A program made the position numbers and the translations under genes. The notes beneath the pieces were generated by a model that was not told the origin of the DNA, ran no database searches, and worked only from the letters and a program-made list of their open reading frames with translations. A stretch of DNA of 64,000 nt from NCBI GenBank assembly GCA_900553605.1, contig USDX01000007.1, forward strand, positions 1 through 64,000. Reading direction: 5' to 3'. Every line of letters begins with the position of its first letter. Position 1 is the stretch's first letter. This document shows, piece after piece, positions 49,871-57,662 of this stretch. This DNA comes from an uncultured Eggerthella sp. GTDB lineage: Bacteria > Actinomycetota > Coriobacteriia > Coriobacteriales > Eggerthellaceae.

Positions 49871-50791
49871 ATGACTATTTCAAAGAACATACGAGGTTTC
49901 TGTTTTGCACTGCTTGGAGGCATCAGTTGGGGCTTCTCTGGCGCCTGTGCACAGTATCTCTTTCATCATTACAACGTTGATCCGCTCTGGGTGTCCTCGG
50001 TTCGAATGTTGTGCGCTGGTATCGTGCTGTGCGCATTTGCCCTTGCGATAGCGCGTGGTCCGTTCCTTGCGATGTGGCGCAATCGAAGCACGGTGGCATC
50101 GCTTGTGATTTTCTCGGTGCTTGGCCTGGCGTCATGCCAGATTACCTACTTGCTCGCAATCCAGAACTCGAACGCGGGTACGGCAACGGTGATCCAATAC
50201 ATTGCCCCCGTCCTTGTCGTACTGTATTTATGCGTAAGGAGCCATCGCCACCCTCTTAAACGCGAGGTTTTGGCAATCGCGCTCGTGATGATGGGCACGT
50301 TCCTTGTTGCCACACACGGAAATCCTAACTCGCTGGCTCTGACCCCTGCAGGTTTGTTTTGGTCGCTGGTCTCGGCAGTTACGTATGCTATGTACACCCT
50401 TATCCCTCGTAGGCTGATGCTCCACTACGGGAGTGTTCCTGTTGTTGCTGGCGCGCTTCTTATTGGCGGCATTATGCTTTCCATCGTTCTTCAGTCGTGG
50501 ACGGTAAACCCTGGGTTTGACTTCTCGGGTTGGTTGCTCCTGTTCTTTGGCTTGGTGCTGTTTGGCACCATCATCGGTTTTACGTTGTATTTCCAAGCGG
50601 TCAAAGACATTGGTGCAACGAAAACGGGCATTGTGGCCAGCATCGAAACGGTTTCGGCAACTTTGTTCGCGGTGCTGTGGCTGGGAACCTCGTTCAGCTG
50701 GATCGACATTGTTGGTTTTGTATTCATCATGGCCACGGTATTCGTTCTTGCGAAGCACCCTGGTGATGGCGACATTAAAGCTGAGGGCTAA
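49871..50791 (+). CDS. EamA/DMT family transporter
   Basis: 306 residues with ten helices in two EamA repeats (GGISWGFSGACAQYLFHHY and ALTPAGLFWSLVSAVTYAMYTLIPRR). GTATVIQYIAPVLVVLYL and GATKTGIVASIETVSATLFAVLWLG are the matching repeat ends. Family members export amino acids or metabolites; the substrate is unknown. I start at ATG 49871, where the first helix has a usual KNIRG lead; the frame opens at 49760 but those residues are hydrophilic and unlike the family. No ribosome binding site is close, so a leaderless or weakly initiated mRNA is possible. Confidence 0.85.
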   Translation: MTISKNIRGFCFALLGGISWGFSGACAQYLFHHYNVDPLWVSSVRMLCAGIVLCAFALAIARGPFLAMWRNRSTVASLVIFSVLGLASCQITYLLAIQNSNAGTATVIQYIAPVLVVLYLCVRSHRHPLKREVLAIALVMMGTFLVATHGNPNSLALTPAGLFWSLVSAVTYAMYTLIPRRLMLHYGSVPVVAGALLIGGIMLSIVLQSWTVNPGFDFSGWLLLFFGLVLFGTIIGFTLYFQAVKDIGATKTGIVASIETVSATLFAVLWLGTSFSWIDIVGFVFIMATVFVLAKHPGDGDIKAEG

Positions 50792-51129
50792 TCCATCTTG
50801 CTGTTTCGTGTATCCGATGGTCTGAGTAGGGCGATTGAACCGCTTGGTCGTTCTTTATAGGGTGTAAGTGCGGTTGATGCCGATTTGAAGGGGCGATTTG
50901 GGGAGCGTAAACCGTGCTGTCCTGTTTATGAAGTCCAGGGATTGCGGCGATAACGGCCGCGGTTGCCATCATGCTGAGCCATGTCTATGCCATTCGTGCA
51001 ATTGCTTGCTGAACCGCTGTACTCGATAAGGCCTAAAAGCAGGCGTTTTCCGATTAGTGCCACTAAAATGCCTTTATCGTGAATCGCTTATTATTTTTGT
51101 AAATAGAACATGCTCAACTCAATTATTCC

Positions 51130-51424
51130 TAATAAGAGAATTGCGCAACAGTGCGCAATAATGAAACCACAGCAAGTTACTGCTCTTGCTTGGGGAAGTA
51201 AGAGCGTGGCTCCCGTTCAAACGTGCTGGGGGGCACGTAGTAATGGGAAGGTGAACGCCAATGGGGATCGGAGTTCACCAACTGGCAATCTTGCAGGGGA
51301 GTGAGGTTGCTTATGTGGAGAGGGCGCTCGTAAGGGCGCCCGCTGCATTCTAGGATTTGAGGCCCACAAGGAGGGGCATCATTTTCGCTCATGCAAGCCA
51401 GGCTTTTGCCTGGCTTTTTGTTTT
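51130..51424 (+). ncRNA. candidate structured RNA with its own terminator
   Basis: A gene-free 1.45 kb gap holds a run of stem-loops. ATTGCGCA/TGCGCAAT (51140-51159), GCTCTTGCTT/AAGTAAGAGC (51182-51205, loop GGGG), TCCCGTT/AATGGGA enclosing ACGTGC/GCACGT (51211-51248), GGTGAAC/GTTCACC (51250-51279), GGGCGC/GCGCCC (51322-51341), and a terminator AAGCCAGGC-TTTT-GCCTGGCTT-TTTG (51395-51420). No open frame fits. It is not tmRNA, SRP RNA or RNase P by the motifs I know; the raiA motif or another large Actinobacteria/Firmicutes RNA class should be tested. The promoter is not clear, but the upstream 51060-51110 is A+T-rich. Confidence 0.55.
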
Positions 51425-51488
51425 ATGATCGCATCCGTGTTGCTTTGCCCAGAGTGCTGCACCTGGGTCACCGTGCAAGATCGTTCCT

Positions 51489-51735
51489 GGTCATCTCGCA
51501 GTAACGAGCTTGGGCAACCGTCGGATTATCCCGCAGCGCCGAATTCGTGTCGCGCCCTGGTCATCCCGCAGCGCCGCGTCTGGAGTGCCGTCGGGTCATC
51601 CCGCAGCGCCGAGCCCGAGCCGCTCCGTCCAGATTATTCTGCAGTGTCGAATTTGTATCGAGCCCGGGTCATCCCGCAACGCAGAACTTTTGCCGCCTCT
51701 AGATCGTCTCGTAGTGCCGATTCCAGGTCGCCCTG
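51489..51735. repeat. 35-base tandem array left of element B copy 2
   Basis: Units aligned on GGTCATCCCGCAGCGCCGA start at 51489, 51523, 51559, 51594, 51631, 51667 and 51701, spacing 34-37. The GATCCCGCA-type core is shared with the array beside element B copy 1. No spacer-like unique sequence alternates with an invariant repeat, so it is not CRISPR. Confidence 0.78.
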
Positions 51736-51771
51736 TCCCCGACACCGCTCCGAAGTCGTTGCGGGGAGGCT

Positions 51772-51960
51772 GAAAACAGAAAATTGGCTCAGATTGCAAC
51801 TTATTTGCGATTACGGATTGTTCAGCTTCCCCTGACCGCGGATTGCATCGCAAAAGCGCAGGTAATCGGCTGTGCGACGGCCCGTTTCCCCTTTAGGCGG
51901 ATGGAAAAGAGTCCGCAGTCGCAAAAAAGTTGCAAGAAAGTCGGTATTTTTGTTTTTTGC
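51772..51960. repeat. palindromic element B, copy 2
   Basis: Begins GAAAACAGAAAATTGG and ends TTTTTGTTTTTTGC, with inverted inner arms TTGCAACTTATTTGCGATTA and TCGCAAAAAAGTTGCAA. The interior CGCAAAAGCGCAGGTAATC matches copy 1. A partial 34-base unit (CTGTCGCAACAGG then AATCTCGCAAAAG) follows at 51971-52005, the same neighbour as at copy 1. Confidence 0.8.
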
Positions 51961-52081
51961 GGCGGGTAAGCTGTCGCAACAGGACAAATCTCGCAAAAGA
52001 CGCGTGGAGGCTCGTCGGCAGCGGCAGCGAGCTGCTCTTTTTTGAGCTGTGACCCATGGTTTTCCTCAAGGCTGATTCCCC

Positions 52082-52140
52082 GAACACGTTCATCCTGCGA
52101 ATGGTTAGCGTTGAAAACGTGTTCCAAATTGAACGTGTTC
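52082..52140. promoter_or_regulatory. operator cluster, site 2 (upstream of the LysR gene)
   Basis: GAACACGTT (52082-52090), AAAACGTGTTC (52114-52124) and GAACGTGTTC (52131-52140) lie 102-160 bases before the LysR start, where autoregulatory LysR sites commonly occur. Confidence 0.6.
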
Positions 52141-52241
52141 GATGGTCTTTACATGGGGCTTTGCTGTTATGATCGTTTTACATGCACGAATGCGCAGCTT
52201 GGTTTATGCCGGGCAGCTCGTATTCTGCAGAGGAGGGGGAA

Positions 52242-53138
52242 ATGAGAGTTGAAGATTTACGCTACTTTGAGCATCTTGCTGAAGTGCTCAACTACACACG
52301 CGCATCAAAAGATCTAGACATTTCGCAGCCAACGCTTTCATTGGCAATCAAGCGCCTTGAAGAAGAATGGGGCGTGCAATTGTTTTCGCGCAATCGCTCT
52401 ACGGTTGAACTTACTGATATTGGGCGGGATATCTCAGATTGCGTTACCGGCGCTCTGCGCAGCCTCGACAGGGCGCGCGTGCTTGCCGAAGAATCCCTTG
52501 GCACAGAAAACGCCACGATCAATCTTGGAACCATTTACGCCATGCAAGGCAAGTTCTGGTCGCAGGCTCTGTTTGAATTCCGAGAAAAGAGTCCGTTCGA
52601 TCCGCATATCACGGTTACGCAGGCTTATTCGCGCGAACTACTTCGCAGATTGCGCACAGGGCAGCTCGACGTTGCTTTTGCCAGCCGCATAGAGGACACG
52701 CCCGACTTGCGTTACAACCTTTGCTGGTCTCAGCCGTTGGTTCTGGGCGTCAACAAAAAGCATCCGTTGGCAAAAAAGAAAGAGGTTTCGCTGGCGGAAC
52801 TGAAGGGGCAGGAAATTCTTTCCTACGATCCCGCTTCGCCTGTTTACCAAGAAATAGTCGACTTAATTGAAGGCTACGACCTTAATGTGCAGTTCTCTTA
52901 CGATGACGAGATCACGCTTTCGTCGTTGGTTGCTGGTAACGAAGCGAAGACCGCCCTGTTCTGCTACTCGTTGATGATCAACGCATTCGATGATGTGGTG
53001 TGCATTCCTGTGCGTGAGGCGCCGATCGACTTCCATAAAACCTATGTGGTCAGTCGCGATGAAGGTCGCCAGCCAAAAGTCGTACAAGAATTCATCGATT
53101 TTATGAGTGCTCACCGTTTTCCTCGATTATTGAGTTAA
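52242..53138 (+). CDS. LysR-family transcriptional regulator
   Basis: 298 residues, typical LTTR. The winged helix-turn-helix (VEDLRYFEHLAEVLNYTRASKDLDISQPTLS is its first half, split by family-conserved A-S and P-T-L-S) is followed by a linker helix and a two-lobed effector domain (NLGTIYAMQGKFW onward, GVNKKHPLAKK). ATG 52242 follows GAGGAGGGGG. It is flanked by two clusters of AACGTGTTC motifs and followed by a small membrane protein gene with the third cluster in its promoter. The effector is unknown. Confidence 0.92.
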   Translation: MRVEDLRYFEHLAEVLNYTRASKDLDISQPTLSLAIKRLEEEWGVQLFSRNRSTVELTDIGRDISDCVTGALRSLDRARVLAEESLGTENATINLGTIYAMQGKFWSQALFEFREKSPFDPHITVTQAYSRELLRRLRTGQLDVAFASRIEDTPDLRYNLCWSQPLVLGVNKKHPLAKKKEVSLAELKGQEILSYDPASPVYQEIVDLIEGYDLNVQFSYDDEITLSSLVAGNEAKTALFCYSLMINAFDDVVCIPVREAPIDFHKTYVVSRDEGRQPKVVQEFIDFMSAHRFPRLLS

Positions 53139-53142
53139 TATA

Positions 53143-53176
53143 GAACGCGTTCAAAACGTGTTCTAAAACGTGTTCG
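53143..53176. promoter_or_regulatory. operator cluster, site 3
   Basis: GAACGCGTTC (53143-53152), AAAACGTGTTC (53153-53163) and AAAACGTGTTC (53165-53175): one palindrome and two direct repeats 12 bases apart, between the LysR stop and the 53246 gene. Confidence 0.65.
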
Positions 53177-53245
53177 TTATTCAGGAACGGGAATACCTGA
53201 GCCAGCGTCATTGCGTTTTCTGAATACTGTCGAGGGGATGTGTTC

Positions 53246-53629
53246 ATGATGCAAAAGGGACAGCATGATCAAAGCAAAGTAAACGTAACGTATTCGTACG
53301 CTAGCGAACAAGGACTACAGCAGAGGGCAACAGCTCCGAACCCGCCTACGGAAACGCAGCTGACCGATCCTCTTTCCTTTATGGCAAAGGCGCGTTGGTT
53401 TGTGCTTGGTTTGCTTGGCGGAATTTTCGCCATGATCGCCAAGCTCGCTCTTCCTACCAAGATGGGCTTTGAGCAGCGTAAGCAGTCCGAATGGGCTGTG
53501 TGGGCAGGCTTTGCGGTTAACACCTTCCTGCTGGTTGTTCTCATCAACACCGGTTGCTTGGACATGCTTATCGCAAGCTTATCGGGCACGGCGGCAGCCC
53601 CTGCATATGTTTCTCCCGCATTTGGTTAG
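53246..53629 (+). CDS. 127-residue two-helix membrane protein
   Basis: A polar, Gln/Ser/Thr-rich head of about 45 residues, a hydrophobic helix (ARWFVLGLLGGIFAMIAKLAL), a short basic loop (KMGFEQRKQSEW) and a second helix (AGFAVNTFLLVVLINTG), then an Ala/Pro-rich tail. Start ATG 53246 is eight bases after GAGGGG. The gene lies 107 bases downstream of the LysR gene with three operator motifs in between, so it is the likeliest target of that regulator. No family recognised. Confidence 0.7.
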   Translation: MMQKGQHDQSKVNVTYSYASEQGLQQRATAPNPPTETQLTDPLSFMAKARWFVLGLLGGIFAMIAKLALPTKMGFEQRKQSEWAVWAGFAVNTFLLVVLINTGCLDMLIASLSGTAAAPAYVSPAFG

Positions 53630-53667
53630 GCGGAAACCGAGTACAACACACTTTATCGATGGTGAAA

Positions 53668-53698
53668 CGGCCTGGGCGTAGCGCTCGGGTCGTTTTTT
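53668..53698 (+). terminator. probable terminator of the 127-residue protein gene
   Basis: AACGGCC-GGGCG pairs imperfectly with CTCGGGTCGTT, then TTTTTTG. Confidence 0.6.
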
Positions 53699-53911
53699 GT
53701 GGTGCCTGTCTGGTTTTCGTTGAGGCATAAGCTGGCAGCGGATGTTCTTTTAGGATTGTGCCAAATCAGCTAGGCGAGATAGTGTTCGGCCACTTACCGC
53801 CACTACCTTCCGCTTGCGTGTGAAAAAGCGCCAAAACCATGCTCCAATGAGTGAAACAAACCCGTTTCGCGAGCGAAAACTGATTGAAACAAATGCTGAT
53901 TAGGGTTGAGA

Positions 53912-53984
53912 GGTACCGAAAAGGCGGCGATGGTTATGGCAAAATAACCAAAAGCCGTTAAGCAGTCGCATAAGCGTCAATACC
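53912..53984 (+). promoter_or_regulatory. candidate structured leader of glutamine synthetase
   Basis: GGTTAT (53932-53937) pairs with ATAACC (53944-53949); GGCGGC (53923-53928) with GCCGTT (53954-53959); GGTA (53912-53915) can close the fold with TACC (53981-53984). It ends three bases before the AAGGAG site. It is not the cyanobacterial glnA motif as I know it. The two inner helices are convincing as a hairpin; a regulatory role is a guess. Confidence 0.35.
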
Positions 53985-53998
53985 TAAAAGGAGAAAAG

Positions 53999-56089
53999 AT
54001 GGCCCACGTTTCTGAAATCTACGGATCGATGGTGTTCAACGAGCACGTCATGAAGGAACGCCTTCCCTCCGCAACCTACAAGAGCCTTACCAAGACCATT
54101 AAGGAAGGTAAGCCTCTCGACATCGAAGTTGCGAATGTCGTTGCTCACGCCATGAAGGAATGGGCTATCGAGCACGGTGCTACCCATTACACGCATTGGT
54201 TCCAGCCCCTTTCAGGCATCACCTCTGAAAAGCATGACAGCTTCCTGAACCCCGTAGGCGACGGCACCGCAATCATGACCTTCAGCGGCAAGGAGCTTAT
54301 CCAGGGCGAGCCCGATGCGTCGAGTTTCCCCTCTGGCGGTTTGCGTGCCACGTTCGAGGCTCGCGGCTACACTGCATGGGATCCTACCAGCTTTGCATTC
54401 ATCAAGGATGAAGTGCTGTGTATCCCTACCGCATTCTGCTCCTACACCGGTGAAGCACTCGACAAGAAAACCCCGCTTCTCCGTTCTATGAGCGTTGTTA
54501 ACGAACAGGCTCAGCGCGTTTTGAAGTTCTTTGGCGAAGACGGCCATCGCGTGGTTTCCACGGTTGGTGCAGAGCAGGAGTACTTCCTGATTTCCGAGAA
54601 GGATTACGTAAAGCGCCAAGACCTCGTCATGACGGGCCGCACCCTGTTCGGCGCCGCTCCGCTTAAGGGGCAGGAGCTCGAAGAGCATTACTTCGGCGCC
54701 ATCCGTCCTACCGTCAACGAGTTCATGAAGGAAGTCGATGACGACCTGTGGGCACTGGGTGTTTCCGCAAAAACCAAACACAACGAGGTTGCTCCTGCTC
54801 AGCATGAGCTTGCCCCGCTGTTCACCAACTCGAATCGCGCAATCGACGAAAACCTGCTCACCATGGAAAAGATGCGTCTCGATGCATCCCATCATGGCCT
54901 GGTTTGCCTGCAGCACGAAAAGCCATTCGAGGGCATCAACGGTTCTGGTAAGCACAACAACTGGTCGCTTTCCTACGACAAGGTTAACCTGCTTGATCCC
55001 GGCGACGACCCGATGGACAACCTGCGCTTCCTCGTGTTCCTTGCTTGCGTAATCGAATCTGTTGATGAATATCAGGAGCTGCTGCGCATGTCGGTTGCCT
55101 CTGCTGGCAACGATCATCGCCTGGGTGCAAACGAGGCACCTCCGGCTATCATCTCTATCTTCTTGGGCAGCGAGCTGGGCGCTATCGTAGATGCCCTTAT
55201 CTCTGGCGACGAATACCATTCCGCCGATGCTATCGCAATGGATTTGGGCGTTGCTGTTCTTCCGAAGTTCATGAAGGACAACACCGACCGCAACCGTACC
55301 AGCCCCTTCGCGTTCACGGGCAACAAGTTCGAGTTCCGCATGCCTGGTTCTTCGGTAAACCTTTCCGACTGCAACATGATCCTGAACACCGCAATGGCAA
55401 AGAGCCTGAAGGGCTTCGCCGATGCGCTTGAAGGTGCCGAAGGCGCCGACTTCGAAAAGAAGGCCATCGCTTACATTAAGAAGACGCTCACCGATCACCA
55501 GCGCATCATCTTCAACGGCAATGGCTATTCCGAGGAATGGGAAAAGGAAGCCGAGAAGCGCGGCCTTGCAAACCATCGCAACACTGCAGAGGCTCTGCCT
55601 TGCTTCGTAGACCAGAAGTCGCTCGATCTGTTTGACGAGTTCAACGTTCTTACCGAGCCTGAGGTACGTAGCCGTTACGAGGTGAAGCTCGACAAGTACA
55701 ACAAGCTTCTGAACATCGAGGCACGCACCATGATCCGCATGGTTCGCCGTACGTACCTGCCCGCCATCACCGACTACATGGCAGACCTGGCAAGCAACAT
55801 CACTACGGTAAAGGCTGCTATCTCTGGCGCTGATATGACTGAGACCGAAAGCGTTCTTGAGGTCATCATCGCTGGTGCTGATAAGGCCGCAAAGGCAACG
55901 CGTGAACTCATCAAGGTTCACAATGCAGCCGAGGCAATCGAGGCGCCGCAGGAGCAGGCTAACGCTTACGCCAACGAGGTAATTCCCGCCATGGATGCCC
56001 TTCGTGCCGAGATTGATGCTCTTGAATGTGTGGTAGAGCGCGATTACTGGCCCGTTCCCACCTATAACGACATCCTTTTCTACGCGTAA
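53999..56089 (+). CDS. glnA: glutamine synthetase type III
   Basis: 696 residues, the size of GSIII (GlnN-type) rather than the 450-470 of type I. Forms glutamine from glutamate, ammonia and ATP. GAEQEYFLI, KHNEVAPAQHELAP, GINGSGKHNNWSLS, ANEAPPAIISIFLG and NRTSPFAFTGNKFEFRMPGSS cover the metal, ammonia and ATP sites. The C-terminal 150 residues are helical and GSIII-specific. No adenylylation-site tyrosine context is seen. AAGGAG precedes the ATG. Monocistronic, with a candidate structured leader and an unusual inverted-repeat-enclosed terminator. Confidence 0.95.
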   Translation: MAHVSEIYGSMVFNEHVMKERLPSATYKSLTKTIKEGKPLDIEVANVVAHAMKEWAIEHGATHYTHWFQPLSGITSEKHDSFLNPVGDGTAIMTFSGKELIQGEPDASSFPSGGLRATFEARGYTAWDPTSFAFIKDEVLCIPTAFCSYTGEALDKKTPLLRSMSVVNEQAQRVLKFFGEDGHRVVSTVGAEQEYFLISEKDYVKRQDLVMTGRTLFGAAPLKGQELEEHYFGAIRPTVNEFMKEVDDDLWALGVSAKTKHNEVAPAQHELAPLFTNSNRAIDENLLTMEKMRLDASHHGLVCLQHEKPFEGINGSGKHNNWSLSYDKVNLLDPGDDPMDNLRFLVFLACVIESVDEYQELLRMSVASAGNDHRLGANEAPPAIISIFLGSELGAIVDALISGDEYHSADAIAMDLGVAVLPKFMKDNTDRNRTSPFAFTGNKFEFRMPGSSVNLSDCNMILNTAMAKSLKGFADALEGAEGADFEKKAIAYIKKTLTDHQRIIFNGNGYSEEWEKEAEKRGLANHRNTAEALPCFVDQKSLDLFDEFNVLTEPEVRSRYEVKLDKYNKLLNIEARTMIRMVRRTYLPAITDYMADLASNITTVKAAISGADMTETESVLEVIIAGADKAAKATRELIKVHNAAEAIEAPQEQANAYANEVIPAMDALRAEIDALECVVERDYWPVPTYNDILFYA

Positions 56090-56098
56090 CGCCAAACC

Positions 56099-56228
56099 GG
56101 GAATATAGGGACAGGTCCCATTTTCCCACTTTGCGAAGAGAGCTCCGCTTGCTAAGTATCACGCAAGCGGAGCTTTTTCTTTGTGCGCTATGCCGAACTG
56201 GGAAAATGGGACCTGTCCCTATATTCCC
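56099..56228. repeat. perfect 30-bp inverted repeat enclosing the glnA terminator
   Basis: 56099-56128 (starting GGGAATATAGGGACAGGTCC) is the exact reverse complement of 56199-56228. Each arm contains its own dyad GGGAC-AG-GTCCC. The GGGACAGGTCCC core resembles REP elements mobilised by RAYT-type transposases in other bacteria, as I recall; no such transposase is in this window. Confidence 0.88.
56141..56178 (+). terminator. glnA terminator
   Basis: AGCTCCGCTTGC (56141-56152) pairs perfectly with GCAAGCGGAGCT (56163-56174), then TTTTCTTT. Confidence 0.93.
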
Positions 56229-56405
56229 AGGGAGTAGAGCGGCTTAGGCTTTTGTAGTCGTCAGTTGCGGAGCGTTACCAACTTGCAACGATCTTTCCCG
56301 ATAATTGACATGTGCGGAGAATCTTTCGTGGAGTGCTGTTCGGACTTGCCATGGCTGGCTAAGATGGGGAGCGAAACGGTTCCCGACAACGAAGGGTCTA
56401 AAAGC

Positions 56406-57254
56406 ATGGCAAGCGAAAAGGCGCCTGGCAAGCAGTTGGCCAAATCAACGGAGCAGTATCAGCTGTTCGAGCAGGCAAGCAGGCCGCTATTTAAGAAATA
56501 CGAGGCTGCTATTCGCGAAATGCGCACGCGTTTCGAGATTCTTGATGCCGATCTGGAGTATCGCTTAAGCCGCAACCCGATCCATCACATTGAATCGCGT
56601 ATCAAGGCACCCAAAAGCGTGTATGACAAACTGTATCGTTACGGTGTTCCGGTAACGCTGAAATCCATGGAGGAAAACATCCTGGACATTGCGGGCATGC
56701 GTGTAATCGTTTCCTATATCGACGATGTGAGCGCCTTGCTGAAGGTTCTTTCCCTGCAGGACGATTTGCAGATCGTGAAGGTGAAGGACTACATCACGCA
56801 CCCTAAGCCAAACGGATACCGCAGCCTTCATATCATCGTGAAGGTGCCTGTTTATTTCCTTGATCGGAAACAGTATGTGCCTGTTGAAATCCAGCTGCGC
56901 ACGATAGCAATGGACTTTTGGGCATCGCTTGAGCATACGTTGAAGTACAAGCAGGATGCCAAGGTTGAAGGCATCGACATGTTCGACGAGCTGAAAGATT
57001 GCTCCGATATCATCCAAGACGTCGAGCGTCGCATGCAGATTCTGATGCATGCCGTGCAGACGTCCGACGTCGAAGAGGCTGCCAGCAGGCGTCGCGCTCA
57101 GATCGAGGAGCAAGAAAAGGTTGTTGCTGGCGTTGCCGATGCGGCGTCGGGAAAGCCTGAGCGCGCTATATCCTCCAGCACCAAAATGGTAACCGAGGCC
57201 GCGGTGCAGCGATCGATTTCCGATGCCGCCGCCGTTCGCGAGAAAACCGAGTAG
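56406..57254 (+). CDS. small alarmone (p)ppGpp synthetase, RelQ/YjbM-like
   Basis: 282 residues with a single RelA/SpoT synthetase domain and no HD hydrolase, TGS or ACT domains. Substrate-binding segments: RIKAPKSVYDKLYRYG, DIAGMRVIVSYIDDV (catalytic aspartate), THPKPNGYRSLH and VPVEIQLRTIAMDFWASLEH (EIQLRT with catalytic glutamate). It would make (p)ppGpp from ATP and GDP/GTP. The C-terminal 60 residues are a charged, Ala-rich tail. Start ATG 56406 is chosen with GAAGGG about nine bases upstream; in-frame ATGs at 56364 and 56310 are alternatives. Confidence 0.9.
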   Translation: MASEKAPGKQLAKSTEQYQLFEQASRPLFKKYEAAIREMRTRFEILDADLEYRLSRNPIHHIESRIKAPKSVYDKLYRYGVPVTLKSMEENILDIAGMRVIVSYIDDVSALLKVLSLQDDLQIVKVKDYITHPKPNGYRSLHIIVKVPVYFLDRKQYVPVEIQLRTIAMDFWASLEHTLKYKQDAKVEGIDMFDELKDCSDIIQDVERRMQILMHAVQTSDVEEAASRRRAQIEEQEKVVAGVADAASGKPERAISSSTKMVTEAAVQRSISDAAAVREKTE

Positions 57255-57452
57255 CGCACAGGCTGGAATGTTGCTTTGCTGGGGGCATGGCGTATATGCT
57301 TGCCCTGCAGGTTTGGGCTGTCTGCCAGGGTCGGGCCCTGTCAGCCATTGGGAATGCTGTCCTCGCAGATTCAGGTGCTGCCGCCTGCCTTCGCTGCAGG
57401 GGTGCTCGCACTAATCCGCAAAGTTGGGCTCCTGCAGATTGGATTGACGTGG

Positions 57453-57475
57453 GAGGTTGCAAAGGTTGCAACCTC
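57453..57475. other. 10-bp palindrome in the ilvE upstream region
   Basis: GAGGTTGCAA-AGG-TTGCAACCTC in the 408-base gap before ilvE. Possible regulator site or mRNA hairpin. It carries GGTTGCAACC that superficially recalls a T-box antiterminator, but no specifier stem or terminator pair is found. A weak terminator-like AAGGC/GCCTT-TTT lies at 57527-57545. No gene in 57255-57662. Confidence 0.4.
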
Positions 57476-57662
57476 GGGAGGCATCGACTCTTCAGAAATC
57501 CCCTACCTTTTACGGAGTAGAAGGCTCCAGTTGCTGCCTTTTTGTGCTGAACTACATCACTCTACTTAGTTGGAGTAGAATAGAAAACCGAAAAAGTTCC
57601 CAGCGGGGCGTGCTTACGCGTCCTGGGCTTTGGGGGGAAGAAGAACCGCGAAAGGAAGAATA

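Noticed and set aside
51489..51735. CRISPR array
   Set aside because: The 35-base period has no alternation of invariant repeat and unique spacer; every position of the unit is similarly degenerate. The same holds for 4220-4497 and 31392-31575.
54212..56095. 627-residue open frame antisense to glutamine synthetase
   Set aside because: It mirrors the codon pattern of glnA, has no ribosome binding site and no family similarity, while the sense frame carries all glutamine synthetase motifs.
57451..57545. T-box riboswitch before ilvE
   Set aside because: GGTTGCAACC and a weak hairpin recall a T-box 3' part, but there is no specifier loop, no AGTA bulge and no canonical antiterminator sequence.
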